Part shown: positions 1 to 12,164 of the stretch, one piece after another | Layout: each line of letters starts with the position of its first letter | Position numbering within the stretch: the stretch's first letter is position 1 | Assembly: GCA_951804985.1 (NCBI GenBank) | Contig: OX638133.1 | Coordinates: forward strand, 50,324,170 to 50,388,169 | Source: Dryomyza anilis | Taxonomy: Eukaryota; Arthropoda; Insecta; Diptera; Dryomyzidae | Length of the DNA: 64,000 nucleotides | Direction: 5' to 3' | Notes under the pieces: generated by a model | The model's database searches: none | Told to the model about the DNA's origin: nothing | The model's input: the letters and a program-made list of their open reading frames with translations, nothing else | Program-made: the position numbers and the translations under genes

Positions 1-250
1 TGTGCAATATGCTCTATCTGCTCGTTTTTTCAATTGAATAGCAATAATCTCTATCTACCATACACGACGAAAACCGCGAAATTGCTGAATTTTTTTAATT
101 GTATCAATTAAAGACCACATTTATTTAATATTGTAGAAGAAAAATTGATCGCCAATATCATGGTTTGCTATTTAATCAGTTTTTTCGTTCTCCTGAAAAA
201 CTGTGTTTTTGTAGATAGACTATATAGAGGTTGTAGATAGACTATATAGA

Positions 251-538
251 GGTTGTACATATTTATTATTCATCTTTTTCTTTGATATAATTTTAATTGA
301 ACACAAGACTATTGGATAATCATAAATAAAGATTGACGTGAATTACAGTAATAACCCCCCCGATCAAACAACGAATATGAATCAATTCCAAAGATATATA
401 TATGGTAGTTAAAACAATTGCCTTAGTTTTTCATACATGATAAAGCAATATTAATAATTGAAAATACGCAATGTTACTCAGGCACAGATTTCGTTGTTTT
501 TAAATAAATGGAAAAGATAGCAATTTACTATCACCACA

Positions 539-622
<84 letters not shown>

Positions 623-1126
623 AAGTAAAGTTCATAATTTTTTTTTAGTTTTTGCGAGGTGACCGGTAAACTGCAGATCAGCCGAAAGTAGCTATACTCT
701 CGCGTTGTCTACGACGTTATAATATTCAAATTTTTACGATATAACACTAAAGGTCGCATTTTGTTTATATGAATGCCTGGTTTTTTTTTACTATATTTGT
801 CAAATCACGATCGATCGAATGCCAATTTGTAATTTAGGTTGTACATATTTATTATTCATCTTTTTCTTTGATATAATTTTAATTGAACATAAAACTATTG
901 GATAACCATAAATAAACATTGACGTGAATTACAGTAATAACCCCCCGATTAAACAACGAATATGAATCAATTCCAAAGATTTATATATGGTAGTTAAATC
1001 AATTGCTTTAGTTTTTCATACATGATAAAGCAATATTAATAATTGAGAATACGCAATGTTATTCAGGCACAGATTTCGTTGTTTTTTAATAAATGGAAAA
1101 GATAGCAACTTACTATCACCACGAAT
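251..1126 (+). repeat. Direct repeat pair, ~290 bp each, offset 586 bp
   Basis: The block at 251-538 recurs at 837-1126 in the same orientation with scattered single-base differences. Both copies begin GGTTGTACATATTTATTATT and run to a shared TACTATCACCAC end. The first copy runs straight into (TA)n at 541-619; the second continues into unrelated sequence. A local duplication explains it best. The block encodes nothing recognisable, and its short AT-rich composition prevents assignment to a transposon family. Confidence 0.85.
541..619. repeat. (TA)n microsatellite
   Basis: About 80 bp of TA dinucleotides with two TAAATA/TATTTA interruptions near the start, just after the first copy of the 290-bp direct repeat. 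Confidence 0.95.
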
Positions 1127-1500
1127 TTCCTGTAAAATAAGTTTTTTTTTATTTTAAATATAGACAATGAAGAATTTGTCATCAAAACTCCGACAAAGCT
1201 AATGATAAGAACCAGCTACATAATATTAGCCCTGGACATTGAATATAAAATATCTATATATTACAAAATAAATTACCAACAAATTTACTATTTGCACTAA
1301 TTACCTCTCGAAATAAACGTGCAACACAACTTGTACTATTCCAGCACACATGGAAAACTGTGCTGCCACATTTGATTAAAAAAATGAATGCAATAAAGTA
1401 GAAAATGGATAAACATTGAGGGCGTGCGTTCGTGCGTGTGTACAAAGGCTTAGTTATGCAAACGTAACGGAAAGTAGCGTAATGTAGCCAACTATTCCCA

Positions 1501-2707
1501 CACCCAGGGAAAAAACGTTGTAACTCCGTTATGATTCATTGTAAATTCGTTATATATCTTAACGATATGAAGTCAAATTTAGTTATAGTAATACATTATT
1601 TTTTCATAGTAAATTTTTCAAATTGTCAAATATCATAAATTTACTATGTTTCATTTTAATTTACTATGTACAATAATGATTTTTTTACTATCTTCTACAT
1701 ATGAATTTACTATAATAACATTTTTACTACAGTAAACCAATGAATAGAAATATTAACATTTCAATTTATTATATTTATTTATGGTTTTTAAATCAAAATC
1801 AAATAGGTATATTAGCATTTGCTAATTGTGAACATTTGTTCACACTAATCGCAAATGAAATACTTTCGCACATCGGCTTTAAACACATTTAAAACTGAAC
1901 AAAGACGCGGCAAAGTCCACCGCGCAACTCCAGCGTCTGCAACACATTTCCGAGGTACGCAACCTGTGGACAGCTTGGGGACGAGTTGATGCAACGACCG
2001 CTCTTCTGTATGCCGCAGCGACGATGCGCAGGCTTTGCCACTGGATGGATCTCCAGCTAACAAGGCTCCTCGTCACTGATTCGAAGCAAGAATCGGCAGC
2101 AACGGGCAGAAGTAAATAATATTGAAGCATCTTAGGAAGGTGTTGCTACAATATGAAAAAATAAATTTAAAAATTTAATTTATTTAGTTACAACTTACCC
2201 GCGGTCGGTCGCCGCTTTTGGACATTTTCCATAAGTGTTGATAATGTCAAGTAAAATAAACCGCCACGCAATCCCAACGGCTCCAACACAGTGCGCAGCC
2301 TGCCTCAATCGCGCACTACATTGTGCAGTAGGATGCTTCCGTAGACTCCAGTCAGCCGCCCAGCTTCAGCTTCGCGTGATATCTTGACAGTGATATCTAA
2401 ATTGTAATCCAAATAATATTGGATGCTTCGACCAGCAGAATGTGTCGTATCAGTTAGAACATGTACAAATAAATTTAAAAGTTGAATTTAATTTGTGACA
2501 TCTTACCCGTAGTCGACCGCTGCTATTGAACAACTTTTATAAATGATGAAAGACGGTTGTTTGACACACAATTTACTATAAACTATTAATGATCATATCA
2601 ATTAATAGTAATTTTACTACAAACGATAACGAATTATAAAATGTTATTGTGCATAGTAAAAACATATGAAACGTAGTATAATTTTCGATATATTTTTTCC
2701 CTGGGTG
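1501..2707 (-). mobile_element. TIR DNA element (CACCCAGGG family), copy 1
   Basis: Starts CACCCAGGGAAAAAA and ends TTTTTTCCCTGGGTG, a terminal inverted repeat, with CA on both flanks. A second copy at 4957-5857 lies in the opposite orientation and shares the terminal ~200 bp, including the stretch matching CTTCATATCGTTAAGAT. The ends are AT-rich and rich in TTTACTATG-type motifs; the middle (about 1860-2400) is GC-rich and differs from copy 2. On the minus strand it contains two copies of an exon-like module ending GGTCGACTACGG or GACCGACCGCGG, each followed by GTAAG. No transposase is visible, so it is a non-autonomous MITE-like element, probably Tc1/mariner-type given TA-like target use. 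Confidence 0.8.
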
Positions 2708-2709
2708 CA

Positions 2710-3119
2710 ATGTGCCCTTGCAATTAATATTCACTTGTGAATGCTTTGAAATCTATCATTACTTTCAAATCATAGAGTTAAGGTTGATGTTTAAAACACC
2801 TTTAACTTGAACAAAACTGGATCCTACTATAGGGAATTATTTAATTAATTATTCCTTTCTATGTCATCCTACCAATATCGTAAACTTCAATCCCGAGCGT
2901 CAAGACAGCTGCAGGAAATCGATGCCAAACGTCTACCAGCCAAAATGTGTTAGACGTGTTTTTGTTGTAAGCTATGTATCAAGCTCTTCTGGAGCCTAAT
3001 CAAGGTTGACGGGAGCGGTCGGTATATTGTTTTAAAGATTCACAGAATTCCAAACACTAATAGATTTCGGTAAATTATTAGATTTGGACGCGGGTTATGT
3101 TATATTTTTTGTAAGGGTA
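2710..3119. other. Unassigned spacer
   Basis: Between two TIR elements. A slightly GC-richer patch at 2890-3030 has no recognisable motif or sustained reading frame. Confidence 0.6.
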
Positions 3120-3690
3120 CACTCTCAGAAATATATTGTCATTTGTAACAATCAATATTGTAACAATCTTGATTGTTATTTTTAAACGTCATTCTATTGT
3201 TTTGATAACAATCGATATTGTCAATGAATAAAATATAAAAAAACACATGAATGTTTTTTTAAATTTTAATTAGTAATAAATTAAATTTAATGAATTCGGA
3301 GTGCATGGAGTGATTCTTCTGCGAGATTTTTCTTCATTTTTCGTCAAGAGTTTAAATGTAGTAGATCAGGATCTGACATCCAGATTTCCCATCTGCTTCT
3401 TGATTATTTTTTCAGCACCAAAACATTGGGCCAGAAGACATATGTAGCGTTGGCGCGTTGTACGTGGTGACTCCCGCATCTAAACAAAATTAATAAATTT
3501 GCAATAATCAATTAAAATTAAAATTATTAAATTATAACTTACATTTTGTTTGATTTTTAAAATTTTTAAAGTAAACAACAAATTAATTGGCATGTTTTTG
3601 AATGTCAGAAGATAGAGGTGCCACCTAATCACTGTATAATGAAATGACAATCTCACATTGTTAAAAAGCAACAATATATTTTTGAGAGTG
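3120..3690. mobile_element. MITE with CACTCTCA termini and TA duplication
   Basis: The left end TA-CACTCTCAGAAATATATTG (3118 on) is mirrored at the right by CAATATATTTTTGAGAGTG-TA (ending 3692). The ~20-bp inverted ends flanked by TA give a 571-bp element typical of Tc1/mariner-derived MITEs. The interior is AT-rich with repeated AACAAT/ATTGTT motifs and no transposase. Its termini differ from the CACCCAGGG family nearby. Confidence 0.75.
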
Positions 3691-3692
3691 TA

Positions 3693-4138
3693 TATATTGC
3701 AATCATAAAAACATACTGTTTTTAGCGTGACTACATTTTTGTTCCTAATTTTCACTGCCCTTTTTTTGGTAATTTTATTATCAAATCACTTTCAAATTCT
3801 TTTGAAAAACACACTGGACATTAAAGGCAATTATGATAATTTTTCAAACGCTTACCCTGTGGCATATTGGGTTCTGTTAAACATACACTCAAAAAATTAC
3901 TGCAGTAAAAAATACTGTAATGTGCACTAAGAAAACAAGAAGTTTTTGAAAGTATTGGTGCAACTTTCTGGTAAAATTTACGCCTTGTAGCATATATTCA
4001 AACATCCCATAACTTTCAATAAAGTTGCAGCAAAACTATTAGCATTTTTTAAATATGACATATATGCAGATAGTTACAAGATGTTTGCCACAACAGCAAT
4101 GAAAACGGAGATATTTACAGTTGACTGATAGCAAACAT
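3693..4138. other. Unassigned spacer and non-LTR target site
   Basis: AT-rich sequence with no recognised gene. GATAGCAAACAT at 4127-4138 is the left target-site copy of the non-LTR retrotransposon; GATAGCAACAT at 18476-18486 is the right copy. Confidence 0.65.
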
Positions 4139-4740
4139 TACCTTGTAGCAGCCAAGATCAGCACACGCTTATGCGCTGCGAAGAACGTACGGAACCAAAT
4201 GCAGAGAAAGCTAGACGTCGGAAAGCTGCAATCACAACAGACAACGCAAGCCTTTTCCACTCGACTCTCACACATGCTTAGACAAAGCACTCCTCCTCTC
4301 GATGATATAAGCGCGCAGTGGAACCATGTCTCCTGCTCTATGCGAACGGCTGCCCAAGAGGTACTTGGATTCCAACGCCCCCTGAGGAATCAGTGGTATG
4401 ACCAAGAGTGTCGCGCGGTCACTGCAGAGAAAGACGCTGCGAAGGAGCGATACAAAGAGAAGAGAAGGGAAGAGAGACGTCTTTTCAGGCGACGCAGAAA
4501 GACGTGAGTGTGAGGAGATTGAGATGCATGGGGACAGGAATTAGGCTCGAAAATTCTTCGAGAAAATAAGACGCCTAGCCGGAGGTTCAAAATCCGGAGC
4601 CTCTTCTTGTAAAGAAAAGAATGGGAATATAGAGCACACTAAAGATATGGAGGGATCACTTTCTAAACTGCTGACCGGTGATGATGACCGCAATTCCACC
4701 GTACTTGATGACGACGTTGCGATTCCGCCACCCGACCATG
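4139..4740 (+). pseudogene. Non-LTR retrotransposon ORF2, 5'-truncated upstream part
   Basis: This is the linker between endonuclease and reverse transcriptase of an element that copied itself by target-primed reverse transcription. The frame from 4139 reads YLVAAKISTRLCAAKNVR, then a basic, glutamine-rich stretch up to the stop near 4505. Later the reading shifts and ends with IPPPDH at 4740, where gypsy A interrupts it. The reading resumes at 17350 with DKVRTAVARLKNNKAAGAG once one copy of the CATG duplication is removed. The endonuclease domain is absent, so the insertion was 5'-truncated, and the 11-12 bp target duplication supports that start. Family is RTE-like or a related clade; I cannot fix it. 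Confidence 0.8.
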
Positions 4741-6310
4741 TGTTGTAAATTTTTTTGAGTTGAATTTTAATTAATTAAAGAACACTTTTTACTTTTAGGG
4801 TTAAAAAAAAGAACACTTATATTATTTTAACACTTTTATTAACTTTACTACCTCCACTTGAGGCTGACTAAACTACAATCTTTTAAATTGCAAAGAAAGG
4901 TATTAACAATACCTTCGTTGCAAGTTTTTCTTAAATTCTATTTTCATTATGTTCTACACCCAGGGAAATAGTATATCGAAAATTATACTACGTTTCATAT
5001 GCTTTTACTATGAACAATAACAGTGTGTGATTTGTTAACATTTCTAGAAAATTTACTATGAATTGGATTGATCATTAATATTTATAGTAAATTGTGTGTC
5101 AACTATTTTTCAACTGTCACAGAAACATTTTTCCAATCAATTTTTTACATCATTTTTCAACAGCGGCGGTCGACTGCGGGTATGCTATCACAAATTTAAT
5201 TAAATATTTTTAATTTATTATAACTTTTTGTAGCTGTTGTTATTTGTACAACATGCAGCAGCACGGCGCAAGTGTTTTGCAGGTCTTCGGAGGCGATATC
5301 GGCATTTTTGTTCCCTGAAATGCAGAGGTATCTCCTGTCTGGTTTGCTCAGCGTCTGCGGCTGGTGTGGCTCCTTCAAACATGGAGTTGGATAATTGTAG
5401 AAAACATGTTGCTGGCGGCCCTTGCGGTCGTTTGAAGCTCCAAGTCCGGGAACAGTGCACAGGATCGGAAGGAATGCGACAGAATCGTCCTGCTGCGGCT
5501 GACACAACGCAGTCTCAAAGTTGTGCGAGACTGCGCCACAATGTAGGAGGTGATATTTAATTTTTTTTTTTTTTATTTAAATATAATAAATACTTAAATA
5601 CGATATAATTTGAAATGCCAATCTTTCCATTCATTTGTTTCAGAAGTAAATATGTTATCAATCATAGTAAATTAATATGCAGCAGATTGTAAACAAAAAA
5701 CATTATTACACATAGTAAAATTGTGACATTTGACAATTTTAAAAAAATACTATGAAAATAATGTTTTTACTATTACTAAATTTGACTTCATATCGTTAAG
5801 ATGTATAACAAATTTACTATGAATCATAACGGATTTACAATGTTTTTTCCCTGGGTGTAGTGAGTTTTCACTTTACTCAATTTTGGTGTACGTGACTTTT
5901 GAAGAAAGTCCGACTTGCAGTTTTTGGCTGACACCAATTGCGAAATAGCATAATTGTTGGAGAACCGCTGCTTTGCTTATTTTAACATAGACCCAAAATT
6001 ATGCAATGGAAAATTGTATTGCAAGAGGTGTGGTCTAAGTAAAGCTTTAGCGCTTTGCCAAATTATTGCAAGCTTCTGTTAACTGTGCAAGCTAACCTGA
6101 AAGAGGTGTGGTCTAAGCAAAGATTTAGCGCTTTGCCAAATTATTATCATTGTTGCCAACGTGAAGCGTTGGTACAATGCTATGAACATGTTGCTGTACA
6201 ACATGATATGAAAAACATGATGCGCTCAACATGTGTACAGCAACATCCAAAACTGAATGAATAGTGACGAACCATAAAGAAAAGAAAAATGTGTGAGCTA
6301 ATTCACAACA
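4741..6310 (-). repeat. 3' LTR of gypsy A, split by a MITE
   Basis: Homologous to 16686-17349 along its length once the 901-bp insertion at 4957-5857 is removed. Begins TGTTGTAAATTTTT and ends GAGCTAATTCACAACA. In the uninterrupted LTR copy at 30423 the site reads TTCTAGTGAG; here it reads TTCTA-insert-TAGTGAG, which proves the TA duplication. Confidence 0.92.
4957..5857 (+). mobile_element. TIR DNA element (CACCCAGGG family), copy 2, inside an LTR
   Basis: Terminal inverted repeats CACCCAGGGAAA and TTTTTTCCCTGGGTG, flanked by TA on both sides. It sits in the gypsy A 3' LTR, so it is younger than gypsy A. The outer sequence matches 1501-2707 in reverse complement. The middle (5230-5530) is GC-rich and unrelated to copy 1. 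On the plus strand an exon-like module ending GCGGCGGTCGACTGCGG is followed by GTATGC, ~50 bp of AT-rich sequence and TTTTTGTAG at about 5233, which looks like a minimal intron. No transposase is seen. Confidence 0.88.
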
Positions 6311-6325
6311 TTCCTCCCCCCTTAT
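6311..6325 (-). promoter_or_regulatory. Polypurine tract of gypsy A
   Basis: On the minus strand AAGGGGGGAGGAA directly abuts the first base of the 3' LTR, the place and composition expected for the plus-strand DNA primer of a Ty3/gypsy element. The same tract is next to the LTR of element B at 30990-31001. Confidence 0.85.
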
Positions 6326-6619
6326 GGAAAAAAAAATATTATTAATATTAAGAATAATAATAATTTTTTACTAGATGTCTTAGGAATATTTTTGAATATA
6401 TTAAGAATAATAACGATTATATGTATATTTTAAAATAATGATAGTATGTTATTTTAACAATTGTAATATGTTTATTTTTTCTCAACTTTTCTATAAAAAT
6501 ATTTGTAATATTTGAATGTGTGCCAATAATAATAATAGTATATTTTTTTTTTAGATAGATTTCTTCTTTTTTATAAATATATATGTATTTTTTCTTCTTT
6601 TTTTTATTATTTTTTTTTG

Positions 6620-6732
<113 letters not shown>

Positions 6733-6739
6733 GTTTTGT

Positions 6740-6834
6740 ATATTTATTTTAATATCGTTTGTTTTATACTTGTGTAATATTTGTTCATACTTATAATGAT
6801 AATTTAACCGATTTATTACTTGTAATTGGAGAAT

Positions 6835-6885
<51 letters not shown>

Positions 6886-6978
6886 ATTATCATCCAATTA
6901 CAAGTAATAAATCGGTTAGATTATCATTATAAGTATGAACAAATATTACACAAGTATAAAACAAAAGATGTTAAAAAA

Positions 6979-6986
<8 letters not shown>
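6740..6986. repeat. Palindrome centred on (TA)n
   Basis: The ~100-bp arm at 6740-6837 reappears as its reverse complement at 6885-6986, with (TA)n at about 6838-6878 as the spacer. Shared core: ACCGATTTATTACTTGTAAT and its complement. In the homologous part of element B (38340-38430) only the left arm is present, so the right arm arose here by inverted duplication. Confidence 0.85.
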
Positions 6987-7039
<53 letters not shown>

Positions 7040-7699
7040 TAGATAAACTTATGCAAATTATTTTATTTATATGTGTATTTTTTATATGTGTAAAAAAAAT
7101 ACATGAGTGACTTTTATATGCCCTACTGTTGGACCAGATTTATCCCCTTGTTCTTCTGTGTGCTGGGACGGACTTGCCTTGTTCAATGGTTCGTTGTATG
7201 TGGTGCGTTGGGTCTGTTGGGCTTCTGTTGGGCTTGTGGAATTTGCAAACGGTGCTATCTCCAGTGGGTGTCGTCATGGTAATACTCTGGACTCTAAATC
7301 GTTCAGGAGAGTTTTGTCCCGTTGACTTGGTTGTCGATATGTACGAGATGAGTGGTTTTTTTTTCTCTGCGATCTTGTGCTTGGTGCTGATGTCGCGTTA
7401 TATAAGACATATTAGATATCCGAATTGTTGATATCAGAAAACCTAGTGGTCGATATTGCATTGTTTCTTATTTATGTAAGATCGAAGACATAATAATGCG
7501 ATTTTTCCTTTTTTTTCTTATTATACATTTTTAAAGGTCCATTTTGCATCTAGTATCTGGCAATTGTGGAAATTTTCAAGGTCCATTTTGCATCTTGTTA
7601 TTTGCATCTTGTATTTGGCAATTGTAAAAATTCAATCATTGCAACCTACTTCGTATTCCAATATGCTGCCACTCTGCTTCGTTTCTTCATTTTTCTTTA

Positions 7700-8653
7700 T
7701 TCGAATCTGCTGGGCCTCTGCTTCACTACTTCGGCTTGTTGATAACACCAAGAGCTCCTTCGACATGTCCCCATTAGAGTCCCAAGTCCCCAACGATTAT
7801 CTATGCGTCTTCTGAGTCAGTATAGAGCGCTGTTGGTCACTCTAAATAACAATTTTTGTGCACTTGGATATTTTAAATTTACATGAATATTTTACAAACA
7901 AATAATTTAATTTTGTTTTTAAACTCTTCCAAATGTGTGGTGTGGTACTAACTTATATAAACTTAATATAATTTTCGTGAATTATATAAAAAATATATTA
8001 TGCACATTCGTCACAAGAAAAAGATTGATCTTAAGATATTTAAATTACTTGAAATAAATTATGGTACATTATTTGAACTATTACTATTTAGTGTGGTACT
8101 AGTTTATCTAAACTTAGTGTCATGTAAGGTATAGTTGTTTATGTATGCAATAACATTGAAATTAGATGTTGTTTGTTTCGAATCTGCTGGGCCTCTGCTT
8201 CACTACTTCGGCTTGTTGATAACACCAAGAGCTCCTTCGACATGTCCCCATTAAAGTCCCAAGTCCCCAACGATTATGTATGCGTCTTCTGAGTCAGTAT
8301 CCAGCGCTGTTGGTCACTCTAAATAACAATTTTTGTGCACTTGGATATTTTAAATTTACATGAATATTTTACAAACAAATAATTTAATTTTGTTTTTAAA
8401 CTCTTCCAAATGTGTGGTGTGGTACTAACTTATATAAACTTAATATAATTTTCGTGAATTATATAAAAAATATATTATGCACATTCGTCACAAGAAAAAG
8501 ATTGATCTTAAGATATTTAAATTACTTGAAATAAATTATGGTACATTATTTGAACTATTACTATTTAGTGTGGTACTAGTTTATCTAAACTTAGTGTCAT
8601 GTAAGGTATAGTTGTTTATGTATGCAATAACATTGAAATTAGATGTTGTTTGT
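7700..8653 (+). repeat. Two tandem copies of a 477-bp unit
   Basis: TTCGAATCTGCTGGGCCTCT starts at 7700 and again at 8177; the copies are nearly identical (for example ATTAGAGTCC versus ATTAAAGTCC). Element B has one copy at about 39285-39750, so the duplication occurred in element A after the two separated. Non-coding. Confidence 0.9.
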
Positions 8654-10450
8654 AAGTGTTTAACTTATTCGAAACACAGTTACTTAGTGTACCACTGGCT
8701 TTAGTGTAATTTTAGTGTATTATGTCCTTAGACCAATGGCTAAGATCGTCGTCTTATATGCGGACTCAATGCGGTGGACTCAATCCCCCATTAAAGCACA
8801 AAATTCAAAAACAAATTATTCCATATAATTTTTTTTTTTTATAAATATATATGTACATAGAATATATTGTACATTGCATATACATATATATTGTTTTAAA
8901 TTTTCTCAAGAATTGTTGAATTTATTATATATACATATATATTTTTTTAACTGTCTTAATTTAGTTTAAAAAGTTATTTAATTTCCAATACAAATTTGTA
9001 TATTTTTTTTAAAAGTTTAATATAAAATAAAATGTTAGATAGAAATTAAAATAAATTAATTTTTTTTTTAATAATAATTCCCCTTATTTTTTTTTCATAT
9101 ATTTTTTTCTTTTTTTTTTCTTAAAAAAAAAAAATGAATAGTTAATATCTGATATTTATATATTTTTTTCTCTTTTTTTCTATTTTTTTTTCTTCTTTTT
9201 TTTTCTTCTCTTCAATAAAAAATGTTCTCCTTTTCTTAATTTTAGTTCCTTTTTTTTCATATAGATATATTTTTATCTCTTTTTTTATTCTTTAAAAATT
9301 TAATAGTTAAAATTATTATTTTTTTTTTGTCTTCTTTTTTTTCTTTTTAATAAAAATTTGTATCCCTCTTTTTTTTTAATTTTAATTCACCCTTTTTTTA
9401 TGTTTATTATTTTTTTCATATTTTTCTTTTTTTTTTCATCTCTTATTTATATATTATATTTTTTTCACTTTTTGTTTTCTTTAAAATTTAAAAATTCTTT
9501 TTTTTTTTTTAAATAATATTTAATACCTATATATATATTTTCGCCATTTATTTATTTTACTATTGTGTTTCCTCTTTTTTTTTCGATTCAATTATTAAAA
9601 CTTTTTTTTTTTAATTTTAACTGCACTAAATATTTTAATGCATAAATCCCTATTTTTTGAAATTTTAAATTCTTTGTTTTTGTTTTTTTATATGTTATAA
9701 ATTTAATATTTAATACCTGTTTTTTTTTTTATTTTATTTATTCTACTATTATATTTTCCTGTTCCGTTTTTTTTTTAATTTTAACTGTACTAAATATTTA
9801 TATATCTCTAACTGATATTTTTCTTCTACTTTAAGTAATTTAAATTATTGTAAGTAAGTTCTTCAAATTCATTTAAAATGTATTTGTTATATTGAAGCTT
9901 ATTCAAATTGAATTATATTAATGATCAAAGTAACTATGATTTCTCTGCATGTAATTAAATATAATTGGAGTTGCGATTTATTTTTGAAACATGTTTAATA
10001 TATTATGTTTAAATTATTATATTATTTTCGTGTACTTATATAAGTTATATTTTATGATATTTATTTGCATTGTTTATGGTATCAAAACAAACTGGAAGAT
10101 CTGCATTTATATGCCAGCTATGAACGCTCGCTTCACGTATGATATTCATACGTTCGTAAACATTACATACCCTTTTCAAGGTTTGTTAGCTCGCGCTATT
10201 AAATATAGGTAAGCAATTATTGGTTTGCATTATCTGCATTGAATACGACAATTTTATGACGCATTTTCATTTAATTTTATATGAAGGCAATTTGTTGCCT
10301 TTGCTTAATTTATTTTTTTTTTCTCAATTTTTCTAACTTTAAAATTATAAGTTCTTCTCCTAAAATAGTTATATATACATATTTTTTTATTTTTTATTAC
10401 TAAATTATTGTTTTTAATATGTCCTATGTTTTTTTTTCTATTATATATTT

Positions 10451-11015
10451 ATACCCTACACTAAGAGTGAAAGGGTATATTCAGTTTGGTACGCCGTTTG
10501 TAACACCCTGAAAAAAGCATCTCCGGTATGGAAAAGTATATATATTCTTGATCAGCATGACATCCTGAGTCGATTTAGCGATGTCCGTCTGTCCGTCTGT
10601 CTGTCCTTCTGTCTGTCTATTGAAATCACGATTACGGAAAAAGTAGAAGTGCTAAAGCAAAGAAACTTTAGATTTAGGTTACTTATATATCTAAGCTGTC
10701 TGAACAAGAAAATTGGCATGATCGAAATATTGTGACCTGAGAACCGACCACTTATGTTCAAATACCTCATATAAAATATACATCTACAGATCAATTTTAC
10801 TTTTTACGTGCTTGGGTAAACTTTTTTGGTCAAATATATATTGACACCATGCTGAAATACATGAAAATAATGTTTTCCTGCGAAACGAGTTGTGGTTCCC
10901 AAAAAAAAATTCTAAATTCGGTACACCTACCCGGCTTAGACCGACTATAATTTTGATAATCCTAACTATCATAAAAACATCTCCTTTAAAATTTCCCATG
11001 TGATCTAACCTTCCC
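10451..11015 (+). mobile_element. DINE-1/INE-1-like non-autonomous Helitron, copy 1
   Basis: Begins ATACCCTACACTAAGAGTGA, has the fly-type core ATATTCTTGATCAGCATGAC and a GTCCGTCTGTC microsatellite, and near the 3' end GGCTTAGACCGACTATA, then ends ATCTAACCTTCCC. The equivalent site in element B (near 41310) lacks it. Compared with the copy at 42089-42816 it lacks about 150 bp including the left half of the 3' hairpin. No protein is encoded. Assignment follows the similarity in layout to Drosophila INE-1/DINE-1 elements. Confidence 0.8.
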
Positions 11016-11364
11016 AACTGGTTTCTTTTGTTTTTACTTACTGCTACTACTAAACTATTTAAATTTATTTCTTCCTCTAAATGAGGAGTTATTTAAGGTC
11101 TTCTTTAATAATTACTCTAGAGCTTATGGTTAGATTTTTTTTTCTAAATGTTGCATAATGTTTTCATAACTTTGCAATCTACGAGTTTAATTGTCAATGC
11201 ATAGCTAATTGGTTTTATATTGTTACATTTATGGGTTCTAACCTAGGGTAATATTATAATATTTTTAGTTTTAACGGCATACACTATTTGTGGTATGCCT
11301 TTAACAAAATTTTATGAATTTTCTTATCTTTGTTTTTGATCAATATCGTCGTGGTCACTGGCCC

Positions 11365-11691
11365 TCATCCCTCTACGACCACGTAGGGTCCCTTCCAAAT
11401 TGGAGAGAACTTATTCTTCCTAGTTTGGTTTTTCATTAAAACCATGTCGTGTGGTTTAAATTGTATAGGATTGAGGTTCTTGTCGTATTGTTTTTTCGAC
11501 ACTTCCTTGCCCCTACATTGGTTTTGCCTGATGATCTCGTGTGATCGCTGTATTTGGTACTTTAGTACCTTATTGTAGTCTTCAGCGTTATACAAAGGTG
11601 AACATGTACGCTTTAAATTCGTAGGCATGTCGAAGTCAAACCCGTACAACGTACGGAATGGTGTTTGACCCGTCGATGTACACTTTGTCAA
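11365..11691 (-). pseudogene. Gypsy A integrase, C-terminal part
   Basis: Encodes CTSTGQTPFRTLYGFDFDMP followed by a basic linker and a GPY/F-type ending, FKPHDMVLMKN then FSPIWKGPYVVVEG, the chromatin/DNA-contacting C-terminus of gypsy integrases. The upstream catalytic core present in element B (about 160 residues with the DDE triad) is absent: the sequence jumps from the zinc-finger half to this part at about 11690, at a shared GT. This copy cannot have made active integrase. Confidence 0.85.
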
Positions 11692-12164
11692 AGGGTCTGA
11701 CTGGCGTATCAGTTAGAACCATTGGCATCTTCATCAGCCTTGAACTCTTGTTTACCTGGCATTTTGAACAATTTTCACATAAATCTTTATTTGCTTCTGC
11801 ATACCCTTCCATCGGTACTGTTGTCGAATTCTTAAAAATTTTTTACGCCACCTTGGTAACCATAGCTAATCGTGAAAATCCTTAATTACCGTCTCTATGT
11901 CCCGAGGTTCAGTTAGAATTATTATATTGTCATTTTCCTTTGTTATCGAATCGTCAGCATCGCATTCTGACTGTTTCTTATCGTCTTCCTTCTCTCTTTT
12001 CATGGTTTTTGAACGTGTTTGTACTACAACTACCTTTTCAGTATTATTCGATATGCGGCTAAGCGCATCAGTGTTTAAATTACTTTTTCCCGGTTTGTAA
12101 TGAATTTCGAAATCATATTCCGATAATTTGTCTCGGAAACGCGCAAGACGTGATGTCTGATCTC
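11692..12164 (-). pseudogene. Gypsy A RNase H-integrase linker and zinc-binding domain, decayed
   Basis: Minus-strand homology with the intact frame at 43370-44182: an acidic/lysine-rich linker (EKVVVVQTRSKTMKR type), ENDNIIILTEPRD, and the HHCC region ending in PVRPFDKV. Small indels break the frame and the Cys pair is damaged. The pieces are in the right order between RNase H (12165-12557) and the integrase C-terminus. Confidence 0.75.

Larger units (their letters stand above)
1..1500. other. AT-rich non-coding DNA
   Basis: No convincing reading frame is present; the short frames here are chance openings in AT-rich DNA. The stretch holds a 22-bp perfect tandem duplication at 211-254, a (TA)n tract and a duplicated 290-bp block, listed separately. 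I recognise nothing else in it. Confidence 0.7.

Noticed and set aside
1845..2130. Small frames in the GC-rich middle of the first TIR element as a transposase
   Set aside because: No DDE/D motifs or helix-turn-helix pattern and the block is not shared with copy 2; retained only as possible exon-like cargo.
7107..7431. Possible third gene in the gypsy A/B 3' region (also 38690-38960 in B)
   Set aside because: A minus-strand frame MTTPTGDSTVCKFHK matches MTTSTGDNTISKFHK in B, but replacement changes outnumber silent ones and an upstream 1-bp indel breaks the frame, so coding constraint is not shown.
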